A stretch of 64,000 nucleotides of DNA from Saccharofermentans sp. (GTDB taxonomy: Bacteria > Bacillota > Clostridia > Saccharofermentanales > Saccharofermentanaceae), in NCBI GenBank assembly GCA_024692235.1, contig JAILMW010000018.1:1-64000 (forward strand), in the 5' to 3' direction. Shown one piece after another: positions 27,249 through 35,090 of the stretch. The stretch's first letter is position 1. The number at the start of each line of letters is the position of its first letter. Both the position numbers and the translations under genes were made by a program. The notes beneath the pieces are model-generated. The model was not told the origin of the DNA and ran no database searches. It saw only the letters and a program-made list of their open reading frames with translations.

Positions 27249-28595
27249 TCAGCCTGTATGGAATCCGCTTAAGAGTTCCATCAGAGCATCATAATCATCA
27301 CAAATACAATCGATTACAAAGGTCTCACCTTCATAGTTGAACACTGCAACAAAATAATATACGTCATAGTATTCATCACCCGTCTCGATAAAATACGTCG
27401 CGGAACTATACTCAACCCCGTCTATGGTAAATGTATAGTTTACTCTGTGTATCGTAGCATCAAGATCTGAATAGTTCTCCTCAACATCAGCATCAAGACC
27501 TGCAAAAAAATCATCTATAACACTTTGATCGACATGGTAGAGGTTTCTTGCGATAACAAGATCATAACCATAACTGTATTGAGTCGTTCCGGTGATATAT
27601 GCATCAACAAAATTCTCCATATTTCCGAACCTGTCACTCATATCGTAAGTATTAGGATCCGCATACCCGTAACCTTCAGGCAGTTCATAATATAGAGTGG
27701 TACCGCCAAGATATCTTATAGGATCGACGCTACCGGTTACATAAATGGTAAAACTCTTAAACTCAGTACCTTCAAGGTCATATAGAGTAAAATCATAAAA
27801 TCCGTTCGGGATCGAAGACCCGAAGTCGTAATTGATATAAAGGCTGTTAGGATATTCATCGTGAGCGGGATCAGAAGTATATACGACTTCACGGCCGCTC
27901 TCGATCTCATAGTAGTAATCCCAGATGAGTTTATGACCGTCTCCATCTATCGGTATAACGGCAATGATCGACTCAGTATCAAGATAGCACTCGAGATTGT
28001 TATCATAAGTATCACCCATAAATTCAGGATCGCCTATATAGCTTGCATAACCCAAAGATATAGGAACTTCGATGTCCTTATATGGGAAAAGCTCATTAAG
28101 GTCCTTAATATTAGTAAGCTTTACGAGTCCGTCAACATACTGAAACTCATAAGTAAGAGTTACTTCGATCTGCTCGGTGCAGTTATAGACAGCTTCTTCA
28201 AAGTCGTCCATAGACAGGAAAATGGGAACCGAATCCAATACTTCCTCATAGTCGCAATAAGTAAACTCTACATCTATGGAACCTGTCATGTCAGATCCAT
28301 AGCACTCCAATGTATCTTCCAGCACGTCGTATTTTAGCGTCGATTCTATCGCCAGTTGCGCCCTGTAGATCGTCGCTGAATCCGAGCTCATCGACATAAA
28401 CTCTCGAAGATCGGGATCAGATCCCAACGACATCGCTGCTATCTCAACATACTTTCGCTCAACTGCATATTCGGAAATATAATCAGCACATGTAAGGATC
28501 TTACCCGAGTAATCTTCTTTACCGCAGGATGTGATGCCTGAAAGTAGAGCTAAGCTCAGGAGCAACGCAGTGATACGTGTTCTTATTCGTAACAT
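27249..28595 (-). CDS. Lipoprotein, paralogue of the neighbouring lipoprotein
   Basis: About 448 residues with a lipobox (GITSC). Related to the following gene through DVEFTYCDYEEVL, FEEAVYNCTEQIEVTLTYEF and a matching beta-rich centre, so the two arose by tandem duplication and have diverged greatly. ATG 28595 follows AAGGAG; a longer frame from 28661 runs into comEC and lacks a site. It begins 28 bp after the comEC stop, so it is probably in the comEC transcript. Function unknown. Confidence 0.75.
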   Translation of the reverse strand: MLRIRTRITALLLSLALLSGITSCGKEDYSGKILTCADYISEYAVERKYVEIAAMSLGSDPDLREFMSMSSDSATIYRAQLAIESTLKYDVLEDTLECYGSDMTGSIDVEFTYCDYEEVLDSVPIFLSMDDFEEAVYNCTEQIEVTLTYEFQYVDGLVKLTNIKDLNELFPYKDIEVPISLGYASYIGDPEFMGDTYDNNLECYLDTESIIAVIPIDGDGHKLIWDYYYEIESGREVVYTSDPAHDEYPNSLYINYDFGSSIPNGFYDFTLYDLEGTEFKSFTIYVTGSVDPIRYLGGTTLYYELPEGYGYADPNTYDMSDRFGNMENFVDAYITGTTQYSYGYDLVIARNLYHVDQSVIDDFFAGLDADVEENYSDLDATIHRVNYTFTIDGVEYSSATYFIETGDEYYDVYYFVAVFNYEGETFVIDCICDDYDALMELLSGFHTG

Positions 28596-28623
28596 ACCTA
28601 TCTCCTTATAACCCTCATCTAAG

Positions 28624-30912
28624 CTAATTATACACAACATCAACATATTTACCATGACCAATTAGAAAGCCGCTTATGGTATACCTGTCAGCGTAGATAT
28701 CGATCGTGATCGCACCGTAGTCCTGCGTCGAAATGACTTCGGTATCGTGTTTCCTCAATCGACCTAATGTCTTCTCCGAAGGATGCCCGTACTGATTGCC
28801 GACACCTGCAGAGATTATGCATATATCAGGACTTATCTCGTCAAGCAGCCTGTTTCCCGTCGAGAACTCTGATCCGTGATGCCCGGCCTTGAGGATATCA
28901 ACATTACCGATATCGTATCTGTCAAGGAGCTTATCCTCTGACTCAATACCGAGATCCCCGGTAAAGAGCATAGTAGTACCATAACATATAAGCCTTATGA
29001 CCAGGCTGTCCTCATTCTCTCCGTCACTGACCTCATCAGATGACGGATATATCACTTGAAGCGTGCAGTTATCATCTAAAGATATGATGTCACCTTCGTT
29101 CATGCTCTCAAATACATCTGTTACGTCAAAACCTTCAAGATATTCATCCATCACCTGTAACTGCTTCGGCTCCGATTTTACAAAGGAAGTATAGATCTTC
29201 CCGGTAATTCCCTGCTGATAAAGATATATAAGTCCTCCCAGATGATCGCTGTCCCAATGTGTAGCAATAGTAACGTCTATATGTCGTATGTCATGATACT
29301 CAAGTACCGGAAGGACATTATCCTTTCCCGCATCATATGTCCCGCCGTCTATAAGTACAGTCTTCCCGGCTGCCATGATAAGGCAGGAATCCCCCTGTCC
29401 GACATCGATAAAAACGGCAGTGGCGTTCGGAGAAGATATCTTATCTGCTACGCTGAAGCACAAACTTACCAAAAGCAGCAATAACAACGGTTTTTTAAGT
29501 TTTTTTGCTATTACTGAAGGATCGCAGAGGATAGTTATCGCAAGAAGGATCACTACGGCACCCGTAAAATTCCCTAAGCTGAATCCGGCATAAAACTTAT
29601 CGGCGATCCTTATAAACTTCATAAGCAGTACGAGCATTGCTTCAGAAGGAAAGATAAAGACCGGCAGAAAGCATTTCGCAAGAATAGCGGAAGGAACAAA
29701 GAAAGAACAAGCTGAAGATGCTATAAAGGAAGTCGTTATCTGTACAAGCGCAGGTATCACGCCGAATCTTTGTGATGTAAGCGAAATAAAGGGCATCATA
29801 CCGATCTGGGATGCTGTTACCGGAGCTATAACCGTAGTCATTTTCTTACCGAGATACGGCTTCAGGCGCAAATTTATAAGCGGTGTCAGATAGATGATAG
29901 CCATACTCGCACAACTTGTCATAAGAAAGCCGTAAGACACGGCACAATAAGGATCTGCGACCATCATTACGATACATGCGGTACAAAGGCCGGACAAAGG
30001 GTCCTTGGAACAATACGAAGATGAGCACATAACACAGGACCTTGTCACAGAACTGCTCCAACCCGTCAAAGAAGCGAGTATTACGCAGAAGATAACATAT
30101 AAAGCTCTCTTACGGTTATTCTTTCTACCCTTATCGAGGAAGTATGTAAGCAGAGCCAGAAACCCCGCGAAATGCGTCCCTGACACCGCAAGTATATGTG
30201 CACAGCCGTTTCTTTTGAACAAAGCCCTTTCACTGTCTTCTATAAGTGAGCTGTCTCCCAAGAAAACAGAAGATGCCAAAGGTCCGTATTCACCGTACAT
30301 ATCTATTATCTCGCATCGAAGGTCAAATGATCGTTCTTCTATAAGATCGAGAAATCGATTAAGAATAGAAGCCGGCTTGACAGTCGACAGAAAGTCAGGT
30401 TTAAAAGCATGTTCCACGCCTTTTCTTGCAAGATAGCTTTTATAATCGAATTGTCCGGGATCTCTCGGCACATCCGGTTCAAAGAAATATCCTTCGCAGG
30501 AGATCCATTCTCCAGCGACCGGCTCAAATCCTTCAACTGACTTAAATTCAAGAAAGCCGAACTCTGAAGAATATGCTCTGATCCTACTAACACCGTCTAA
30601 AGTCTTTTCTACCGAATGGATCTTACATTCAAAACTTAAATTTCTTCCGATATCAGGCGTCTCATGCCCCCTGTAGGCAGCAAGATAACAACAGGAATAA
30701 GCCATCAGCAGTATCGCGAGAAAACAAGAGAACATTGCTTTGTCCCTTCCTTTACATATGATAAGGAGCAAAACTGATGATACGGATACAAATGCCGTCA
30801 TATAAGACAGACCGAGAAACACTCTTATCAATATCGACAGAAAAAGGCACAGTGACGGCAAAAGCAGCACTCTCCCGGTTAATCTCTCTGTTATCATGAC
30901 TATCTTTCTCAT
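28624..30912 (-). CDS. comEC: DNA uptake channel ComEC/Rec2
   Basis: 762 residues: N-terminal membrane segments with a DUF4131-like soluble domain, the competence domain (VSGTHFAGFLALLTYF near residue 245, then several membrane spans) and a C-terminal metallo-beta-lactamase domain with IDVGQGDSCLI, THWDSDHLGG, FTGDLG and GHHGS. It forms the channel that imports single-stranded DNA in transformation. No good ribosome site precedes ATG 30912; an AGGAG-N5-ATG-TAG element stands just upstream, and phased TTGTCG boxes further up. Confidence 0.93.
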   Translation of the reverse strand: MRKIVMITERLTGRVLLLPSLCLFLSILIRVFLGLSYMTAFVSVSSVLLLIICKGRDKAMFSCFLAILLMAYSCCYLAAYRGHETPDIGRNLSFECKIHSVEKTLDGVSRIRAYSSEFGFLEFKSVEGFEPVAGEWISCEGYFFEPDVPRDPGQFDYKSYLARKGVEHAFKPDFLSTVKPASILNRFLDLIEERSFDLRCEIIDMYGEYGPLASSVFLGDSSLIEDSERALFKRNGCAHILAVSGTHFAGFLALLTYFLDKGRKNNRKRALYVIFCVILASLTGWSSSVTRSCVMCSSSYCSKDPLSGLCTACIVMMVADPYCAVSYGFLMTSCASMAIIYLTPLINLRLKPYLGKKMTTVIAPVTASQIGMMPFISLTSQRFGVIPALVQITTSFIASSACSFFVPSAILAKCFLPVFIFPSEAMLVLLMKFIRIADKFYAGFSLGNFTGAVVILLAITILCDPSVIAKKLKKPLLLLLLVSLCFSVADKISSPNATAVFIDVGQGDSCLIMAAGKTVLIDGGTYDAGKDNVLPVLEYHDIRHIDVTIATHWDSDHLGGLIYLYQQGITGKIYTSFVKSEPKQLQVMDEYLEGFDVTDVFESMNEGDIISLDDNCTLQVIYPSSDEVSDGENEDSLVIRLICYGTTMLFTGDLGIESEDKLLDRYDIGNVDILKAGHHGSEFSTGNRLLDEISPDICIISAGVGNQYGHPSEKTLGRLRKHDTEVISTQDYGAITIDIYADRYTISGFLIGHGKYVDVVYN

Positions 30913-30925
30913 GGCAATAATCTAA

Positions 30926-30941
30926 CTACATAAAAGCTCCT
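30926..30941 (-). promoter_or_regulatory. Start-stop element (AGGAG-N5-ATG-TAG) before comEC
   Basis: On the minus strand a good Shine-Dalgarno (30941-30937) stands 5 nt before ATG (30931) immediately followed by TAG (30928-30926). The comEC ATG lies 13 nt after this stop and has no site of its own, so termination and re-initiation is possible. A chance match cannot be excluded. Confidence 0.35.
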
Positions 30942-30956
30942 GATTGGGACAAAAAA

Positions 30957-30986
30957 GTCGTCAATATTCGACAATTTTCGACAATC
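30957..30986 (-). promoter_or_regulatory. Phased TTGTCG boxes (Spo0A-box-like) before comEC
   Basis: On the minus strand TTGTCGAAAA, TTGTCGAATA and the variant TTGACGAC follow each other with exact 10-bp phasing (plus-strand positions 30979, 30969 and 30959), starting about 47 bp before comEC. The first two carry the full TGTCGAA core of Spo0A boxes. The array also lies 15 bp before the engB -35 element on the other strand. Confidence 0.6.
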
Positions 30987-30998
30987 GTGTCGTTTTCT

Positions 30999-31027
30999 TT
31001 GATTTGCATTCTCTGATACGATAGAAT
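30999..31027 (+). promoter_or_regulatory. Promoter of engB
   Basis: TTGATT (30999-31004), a 17-bp spacer and TAGAAT (31022-31027) lie 21 bp before the engB start; CGGAGGT follows as ribosome site. Confidence 0.65.
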
Positions 31028-31048
31028 AACTACTTCGGAGGTATCTCT

Positions 31049-31642
31049 ATGGCAGTTAATTTCAGAAATACGCGTTTTATGACCCTTGCGGCTAAGCTCG
31101 ATCAGTGCCCGGAGCACGATATGCCCGAGATCGTAATGTCAGGCAAATCCAACGTTGGCAAGTCTTCACTTATCAATGCGCTTTCAGATAACAAGAAACT
31201 CGCCAGAGTATCACAGACTCCCGGAAAGACAAGAGCCGTTGTCTACTTTAATGTGGACAGAAAGATAATGATCGCAGACCTTCCGGGGTACGGTTATGCC
31301 AAGGTCAGTAAGGAATTGAAGGAAGGGTTCAGTAAGCTTGCCGATGATTACTTTACCTGTGGAAGAAAGTATGACCTGGTCCTTCACCTTATCGATGTAA
31401 GACATGAGCCTTCCAAAGAAGATGTCGGGATGCTCGAATACCTTAATAACAATAACATTCCGTACTTTGTCGTATTCACCAAGTGCGATAAGTTCTCAAG
31501 AGCTCAGCTTACAAGAAGGCTCAAGGAGTTGGAAGACATCTTCGATTTTTCAGATGATGCCAATATCTACGCAGTTTCTTCCATGGCAAAATCAGGCATC
31601 TCAGACCTTCAAAAGGGCATCTGTGAATTTCTCGGTCTGTAA
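31049..31642 (+). CDS. engB: Ribosome biogenesis GTPase EngB/YsxC
   Basis: 197-residue TRAFAC GTPase acting in late 50S assembly. G1 is GKSNVGKSS near residue 34, G3 DLPGYG, G4 TKCDKF and G5 SSMAKSG, all intact and at family spacing. CGGAGGT precedes ATG 31049. It is divergent from comEC and 114 bp before prs. Confidence 0.95.
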   Translation: MAVNFRNTRFMTLAAKLDQCPEHDMPEIVMSGKSNVGKSSLINALSDNKKLARVSQTPGKTRAVVYFNVDRKIMIADLPGYGYAKVSKELKEGFSKLADDYFTCGRKYDLVLHLIDVRHEPSKEDVGMLEYLNNNNIPYFVVFTKCDKFSRAQLTRRLKELEDIFDFSDDANIYAVSSMAKSGISDLQKGICEFLGL

Positions 31643-31756
31643 ACAAGTTCTAACTACAAATTATATTCATAGAAATCTGAACATTTTTGTCAAATAACAC
31701 AATTGAATTAATCTTTTCTTTTTAAGATACTAATTAAGAAAAGGAGATTGAACACT

Positions 31757-32932
31757 GTGCTTGAACCCTTCGGTCCTATCGGTATTATCGCTCATTCTGC
31801 TAATGACGATTTCGTCAGAGCGGTAAGTAATACCCTTTATGAGAAGAGAAAAAAGCGTTACGACAATCGTTCAAATCCCTATGTTACCAATCCCGGTTAT
31901 CTGAGATCAGACTATCTCATCGATTCTTCCATCGTAAGATTCCAGACAGGTGAAGGCAAATTCCAGCTTGGTGAGAGCGTAAGAGGTCATGATATCTTCA
32001 TCATCACCGATATCCTTGCCTACAGAGAACACTTTGAGATATCAGGTTATGATCACATAATGTCTCCGGATGATCAGTTCAGGGATCTTATCAGGATCAT
32101 CTCCACTATTTCAGGTAAAGCAAGAAGGATCAACGTCATAATGCCTTTCGTATACGAAGGCAGACGTGATATCGTAGATAATTCCAGAGAATCCTGGGAT
32201 TGCGGTGAGATGTTAAGACAGCTCTACGAGTTAGGCGTAGCCAACTTTATCGCATTCGATCCTCATGACGAGAGGATTGCAAACGCTGTTCCTCTCATGG
32301 GAATGGAATTCCCCAAGAGTGCTTATAAGATCATTTCCACACTCCTTTCAAAGTTCGATTCACTTTCAATAGACAAAGATAAGACAATGGTCGTCTCTCC
32401 CGACGAATCCGGAGTAAACAGAGGAATCTTTTATTCCTCGATGCTCAACCTCCCCTTAGGTATCTTCTACAGGGACAGGGATTACACCACAAAGGTTGAC
32501 GGAGAACATCCCATCAAGGACTATATGTTCCTCGGTGATGATGTTAACGGCAAGGATATACTTATCATCGACGATATGATCAATTCCGGCAGTACGATGC
32601 TTCAGACATCAGAAAAGCTCAAGAAGGCAGGCGCTAAGGATATCTTCTGCCTCTCTCCTTTCGGTCTTTTCACAGACGGCCTTGACAAGTTCGATGAAGC
32701 TTACAAGAACGGCATCATAAGATCTGTCGTATGTACCAACCTCATCTACAGACCCGATGAACTCTTGAACAAAGAATGGTATGTAGACGTTAATATGACT
32801 CCTTACGTTACAAGGATAATAGATGCACTTAATGTTGACGAATCGATATTCGACCTTATCAATTCAACTTCAAGGATCACGGAATTCCTGGAGCAGATAA
32901 GGATCGGCGAGATATTTGAAGATTTTGAATGA
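31757..32932 (+). CDS. prs: Ribose-phosphate pyrophosphokinase, first tandem copy
   Basis: Makes PRPP from ribose-5-phosphate and ATP. About 391 residues, longer than the usual ~315, with inserts as in a clostridial subgroup. FDPHDERIANAVPL corresponds to the conserved DLHxxQ region and IIDDMINSGSTML is the PRPP-binding loop. I chose GTG 31757, ten nt after AAGGAG; the in-frame TTG at 31748 lies against that site and cannot use it. It is followed by a paralogue; which copy is the main synthase cannot be told. Confidence 0.88.
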   Translation: MLEPFGPIGIIAHSANDDFVRAVSNTLYEKRKKRYDNRSNPYVTNPGYLRSDYLIDSSIVRFQTGEGKFQLGESVRGHDIFIITDILAYREHFEISGYDHIMSPDDQFRDLIRIISTISGKARRINVIMPFVYEGRRDIVDNSRESWDCGEMLRQLYELGVANFIAFDPHDERIANAVPLMGMEFPKSAYKIISTLLSKFDSLSIDKDKTMVVSPDESGVNRGIFYSSMLNLPLGIFYRDRDYTTKVDGEHPIKDYMFLGDDVNGKDILIIDDMINSGSTMLQTSEKLKKAGAKDIFCLSPFGLFTDGLDKFDEAYKNGIIRSVVCTNLIYRPDELLNKEWYVDVNMTPYVTRIIDALNVDESIFDLINSTSRITEFLEQIRIGEIFEDFE

Positions 32933-32966
32933 TAACCCAAATTATATAAGAGAGGTAAACTATCAC

Positions 32967-34178
32967 ATGACTTCAGTTCCAGCAGACGAGAAATCCTATT
33001 CACGTTACAACCAATACGGTGAGAACCCCATGGCTCCCGTAGGCCCTATAGGTATCATTCCCCTTAAGGGCAGCGTTGAGTTCACTGAAAAAGTCAATTG
33101 GTATCTTAATGCCAGAAGATCCGAGTATCAGCAGGAGGCTATTGTTTCCAAGTATCCCGGATTCTACAGACAGGACTACAGGATCGAAGTCGATAACCCC
33201 AGATTCTCTTCGGGAGAAGGTAAGGCAGTTGTTAAAAATACGGTAAGAGGCCATGACCTCTATATCGTCAGCGACGTTATGAATACCTCTATTGAATATA
33301 AGATGTTCGGTCATACGAACAGGATGAGCCCTGATGACCATTATCAGGACCTGAAGAGAGTTATCCTCGCATGCTCAGGTAAGGCAAGACGTATCAATGT
33401 CATCATGCCCTTCCTTTACGAGTCCCGCCAGCACAAGAGGAATTCCAGAGAGTCTCTTGACTGCGCTTTCGCCCTTGAAGAGCTCTATAATCTCGGTGTA
33501 GCAAACATCATCACATTCGATGCTCACGATGAGCGAGTAGCTAATGCTATTCCCCTCTCCGGCTTCGAGTCACTTCCTGCTACATACCAGATCATCAAGG
33601 AGATGTACCGTCAGATCCCCGATCTTTCCTTCTCCAAGGGTAAGTTCATGGTAGTATCCCCCGACGAAGGTGCTATCGGACGTGCAATGTACTTCGCATC
33701 AATCCTCGGTGTTCCCCTCGGAACATTCTATAAGAGACGTGACTACACAACTGTAGTCAACGGAAGAAACCCCATCATTGCTCACGAGTTCCTCGGCGAT
33801 TCCGTAGAAGGTATGGATATATTGATCGTAGATGATATGATCTCATCCGGTGATTCAATGCTCGATATCTGCCGTGCAATGAAGCAGAGAGGCGCCAGAA
33901 AGGTATTCTGCTGCTGCACATTCGCACTTTTCACGGAAGGTATCGATAATTTCAACAAGGCTTACGAGGAAGGTATCCTTGATAAGGTATTTGCTACTAA
34001 CCTTATCTACAGAAGACCTGAGCTCTTACAGGCTCCCTGGTTCGCAGATGTTAATATGTGTAAGTTCGTAGCGCTTCTTATCGATGCTATTAACCACGAT
34101 GCTTCTCTTTCAAATCTCATCAATCCTACAGAGAAGATCAAGAAGCTCCTCAAGGAGAAGGGTGAGCAGATCGGATAA
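32967..34178 (+). CDS. prs: Ribose-phosphate pyrophosphokinase, second tandem copy
   Basis: About 403 residues, colinear with the preceding gene (GPIGIIPLKGSVEFTEKVN, VRGHDLYIVSDV, ARRINVIMPF). FDAHDERVANAIPL and the PRPP loop IVDDMISSGDSML are present, with Ser for the final Thr. ATG 32967 follows AGAGG at 11 nt; an in-frame TTG at 32916 would overlap the previous gene. Both copies keep the PRPP loop, so neither is an obvious dead regulatory paralogue. Its 3' end overlaps the convergent nuclease gene by 29 bp. Confidence 0.88.
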   Translation: MTSVPADEKSYSRYNQYGENPMAPVGPIGIIPLKGSVEFTEKVNWYLNARRSEYQQEAIVSKYPGFYRQDYRIEVDNPRFSSGEGKAVVKNTVRGHDLYIVSDVMNTSIEYKMFGHTNRMSPDDHYQDLKRVILACSGKARRINVIMPFLYESRQHKRNSRESLDCAFALEELYNLGVANIITFDAHDERVANAIPLSGFESLPATYQIIKEMYRQIPDLSFSKGKFMVVSPDEGAIGRAMYFASILGVPLGTFYKRRDYTTVVNGRNPIIAHEFLGDSVEGMDILIVDDMISSGDSMLDICRAMKQRGARKVFCCCTFALFTEGIDNFNKAYEEGILDKVFATNLIYRRPELLQAPWFADVNMCKFVALLIDAINHDASLSNLINPTEKIKKLLKEKGEQIG

Positions 34179-34638
34179 TATCCCTTCTGGTCTTCCAAAT
34201 ACAAAGCCTGATAAGAGTTATCAGCAAAATTGTTATAAGAGCATATTTACGATAGATATCGACGGCCGCACAGACAAGTGCGGCTGTTGTTATAAGATTA
34301 AAGATCACACGTAAGATCCCGTTATACGGACTTACTTTGCCTATAAGATCTATACCGTTAAGTTCTGCAAGTTCCTTAGCCTGCCTGGTAAAAGTGGTAT
34401 TAGTGACCACCAATCCCCTGTCACATTCGTAGTATGCCATTCCTGCTACGACCTGCTGTACCGCTGATACTCCGACAGGTCGGGAATAATACTTACACTG
34501 AACTGCATATCTGTGTCCTATCTTCCTGGCAAGGACATCTACCCCATAGTCACCTGAGCCTTTGGTGACCTTCACACCGTAATAGCCGTGGTGCTTAAGA
34601 TATCTGGCTACCGCCTTCTCATAATTTCTACCGTTCAT
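34150..34638 (-). CDS. Mrr-like nuclease-domain protein with C-terminal membrane segments
   Basis: 162 residues. The N-terminal Mrr_cat-type PD-(D/E)xK core has the catalytic-type Asp in GSGDYGVDVLARK and Gln-x-Lys in AVQCKYY, followed by SAVQQVVAG and GLVVTNTTFT as in Mrr-like restriction proteins. About 30 hydrophobic residues near the C-terminus (VIFNLITTAALVCAAV and ALITILLITLIRLCI) may form two membrane spans. There is no methylase or specificity gene beside it. The target is unknown; modified DNA is the family norm. Confidence 0.75.
   Translation of the reverse strand: MNGRNYEKAVARYLKHHGYYGVKVTKGSGDYGVDVLARKIGHRYAVQCKYYSRPVGVSAVQQVVAGMAYYECDRGLVVTNTTFTRQAKELAELNGIDLIGKVSPYNGILRVIFNLITTAALVCAAVDIYRKYALITILLITLIRLCIWKTRRDIIRSAHPSP
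34265..34291 (+). terminator. Possible prs terminator inside the convergent nuclease gene
   Basis: GCCGCAC-agacaa-GTGCGGC is a perfect 7-bp GC stem followed on the plus strand by TGTTGTT, 87 bp after the second prs stop and within the opposing coding sequence. The broken T-run makes it weak. Confidence 0.4.
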
Positions 34639-34644
34639 GAGGAT

Positions 34645-34653
34645 ATATTAACA
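34645..34653 (-). promoter_or_regulatory. Extended -10 promoter of the nuclease gene
   Basis: On the minus strand TGTTAATAT (TGn plus TAATAT) ends 6 nt before ATG 34638. No ribosome site is visible, so the mRNA could be leaderless. Confidence 0.45.
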
Positions 34654-34706
34654 TATACTCAATTTATATAAGGTTTATTAATGGTACACAAATAGCGCAT
34701 CTGTTG

Positions 34707-34735
34707 TTCTTGGAAACGGATTTTAATGCTATAAT
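34707..34735 (+). promoter_or_regulatory. Promoter upstream of the small membrane protein and rqcH
   Basis: TTCTTG (34707-34712), 17 bp and TATAAT (34730-34735) with an upstream TGC giving an extended -10. The ATG at 34743 is 7 nt after the -10 element and lacks a ribosome site, pointing to a leaderless transcript. Confidence 0.6.
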
Positions 34736-34742
34736 ACCTTCT

Positions 34743-35090
34743 ATGGCACAAAGAAAAACTAACAATTCAGGCAAGAGAAAGACTACTACACGCAAGAGTT
34801 CAGGTAATCAGAGAAGACCTTCTTCCGGCAGAACATCAACTCAAGCAGCTGATGTTACCGTTGCTGATTACTGGCTCGCATTCTCCAAGTCCAGATTTTT
34901 CTTTCCTGTGATGACGATACTCGTCATTACTGTAATCGTGCTTATCGATCTTCTCATATCGTGGAATAATTACGACAGATTTTTCATAATGCTCGGCATA
35001 GAGCTTATCCTTGCTGCTGCAGTATGGATAATAGGTCTCGTGTTAAGCCTCGGTTCCGAGTCATCTTCAGATGAAGGGACAGCTTCCTGA
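34743..35090 (+). CDS. Small membrane protein with basic N-terminus
   Basis: About 115 residues. The first 35 are rich in Lys, Arg, Ser and Thr, suggesting binding to nucleic acid or membrane lipids; two hydrophobic segments follow (FFFPVMTILVITVIVLIDLL and IELILAAAVWIIGLVLSL), and the tail is acidic. Not recognised. Its stop TGA overlaps the rqcH ATG by one base, so the two are coupled; a link with ribosome rescue is only suggested by this. Confidence 0.65.
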   Translation: MAQRKTNNSGKRKTTTRKSSGNQRRPSSGRTSTQAADVTVADYWLAFSKSRFFFPVMTILVITVIVLIDLLISWNNYDRFFIMLGIELILAAAVWIIGLVLSLGSESSSDEGTAS

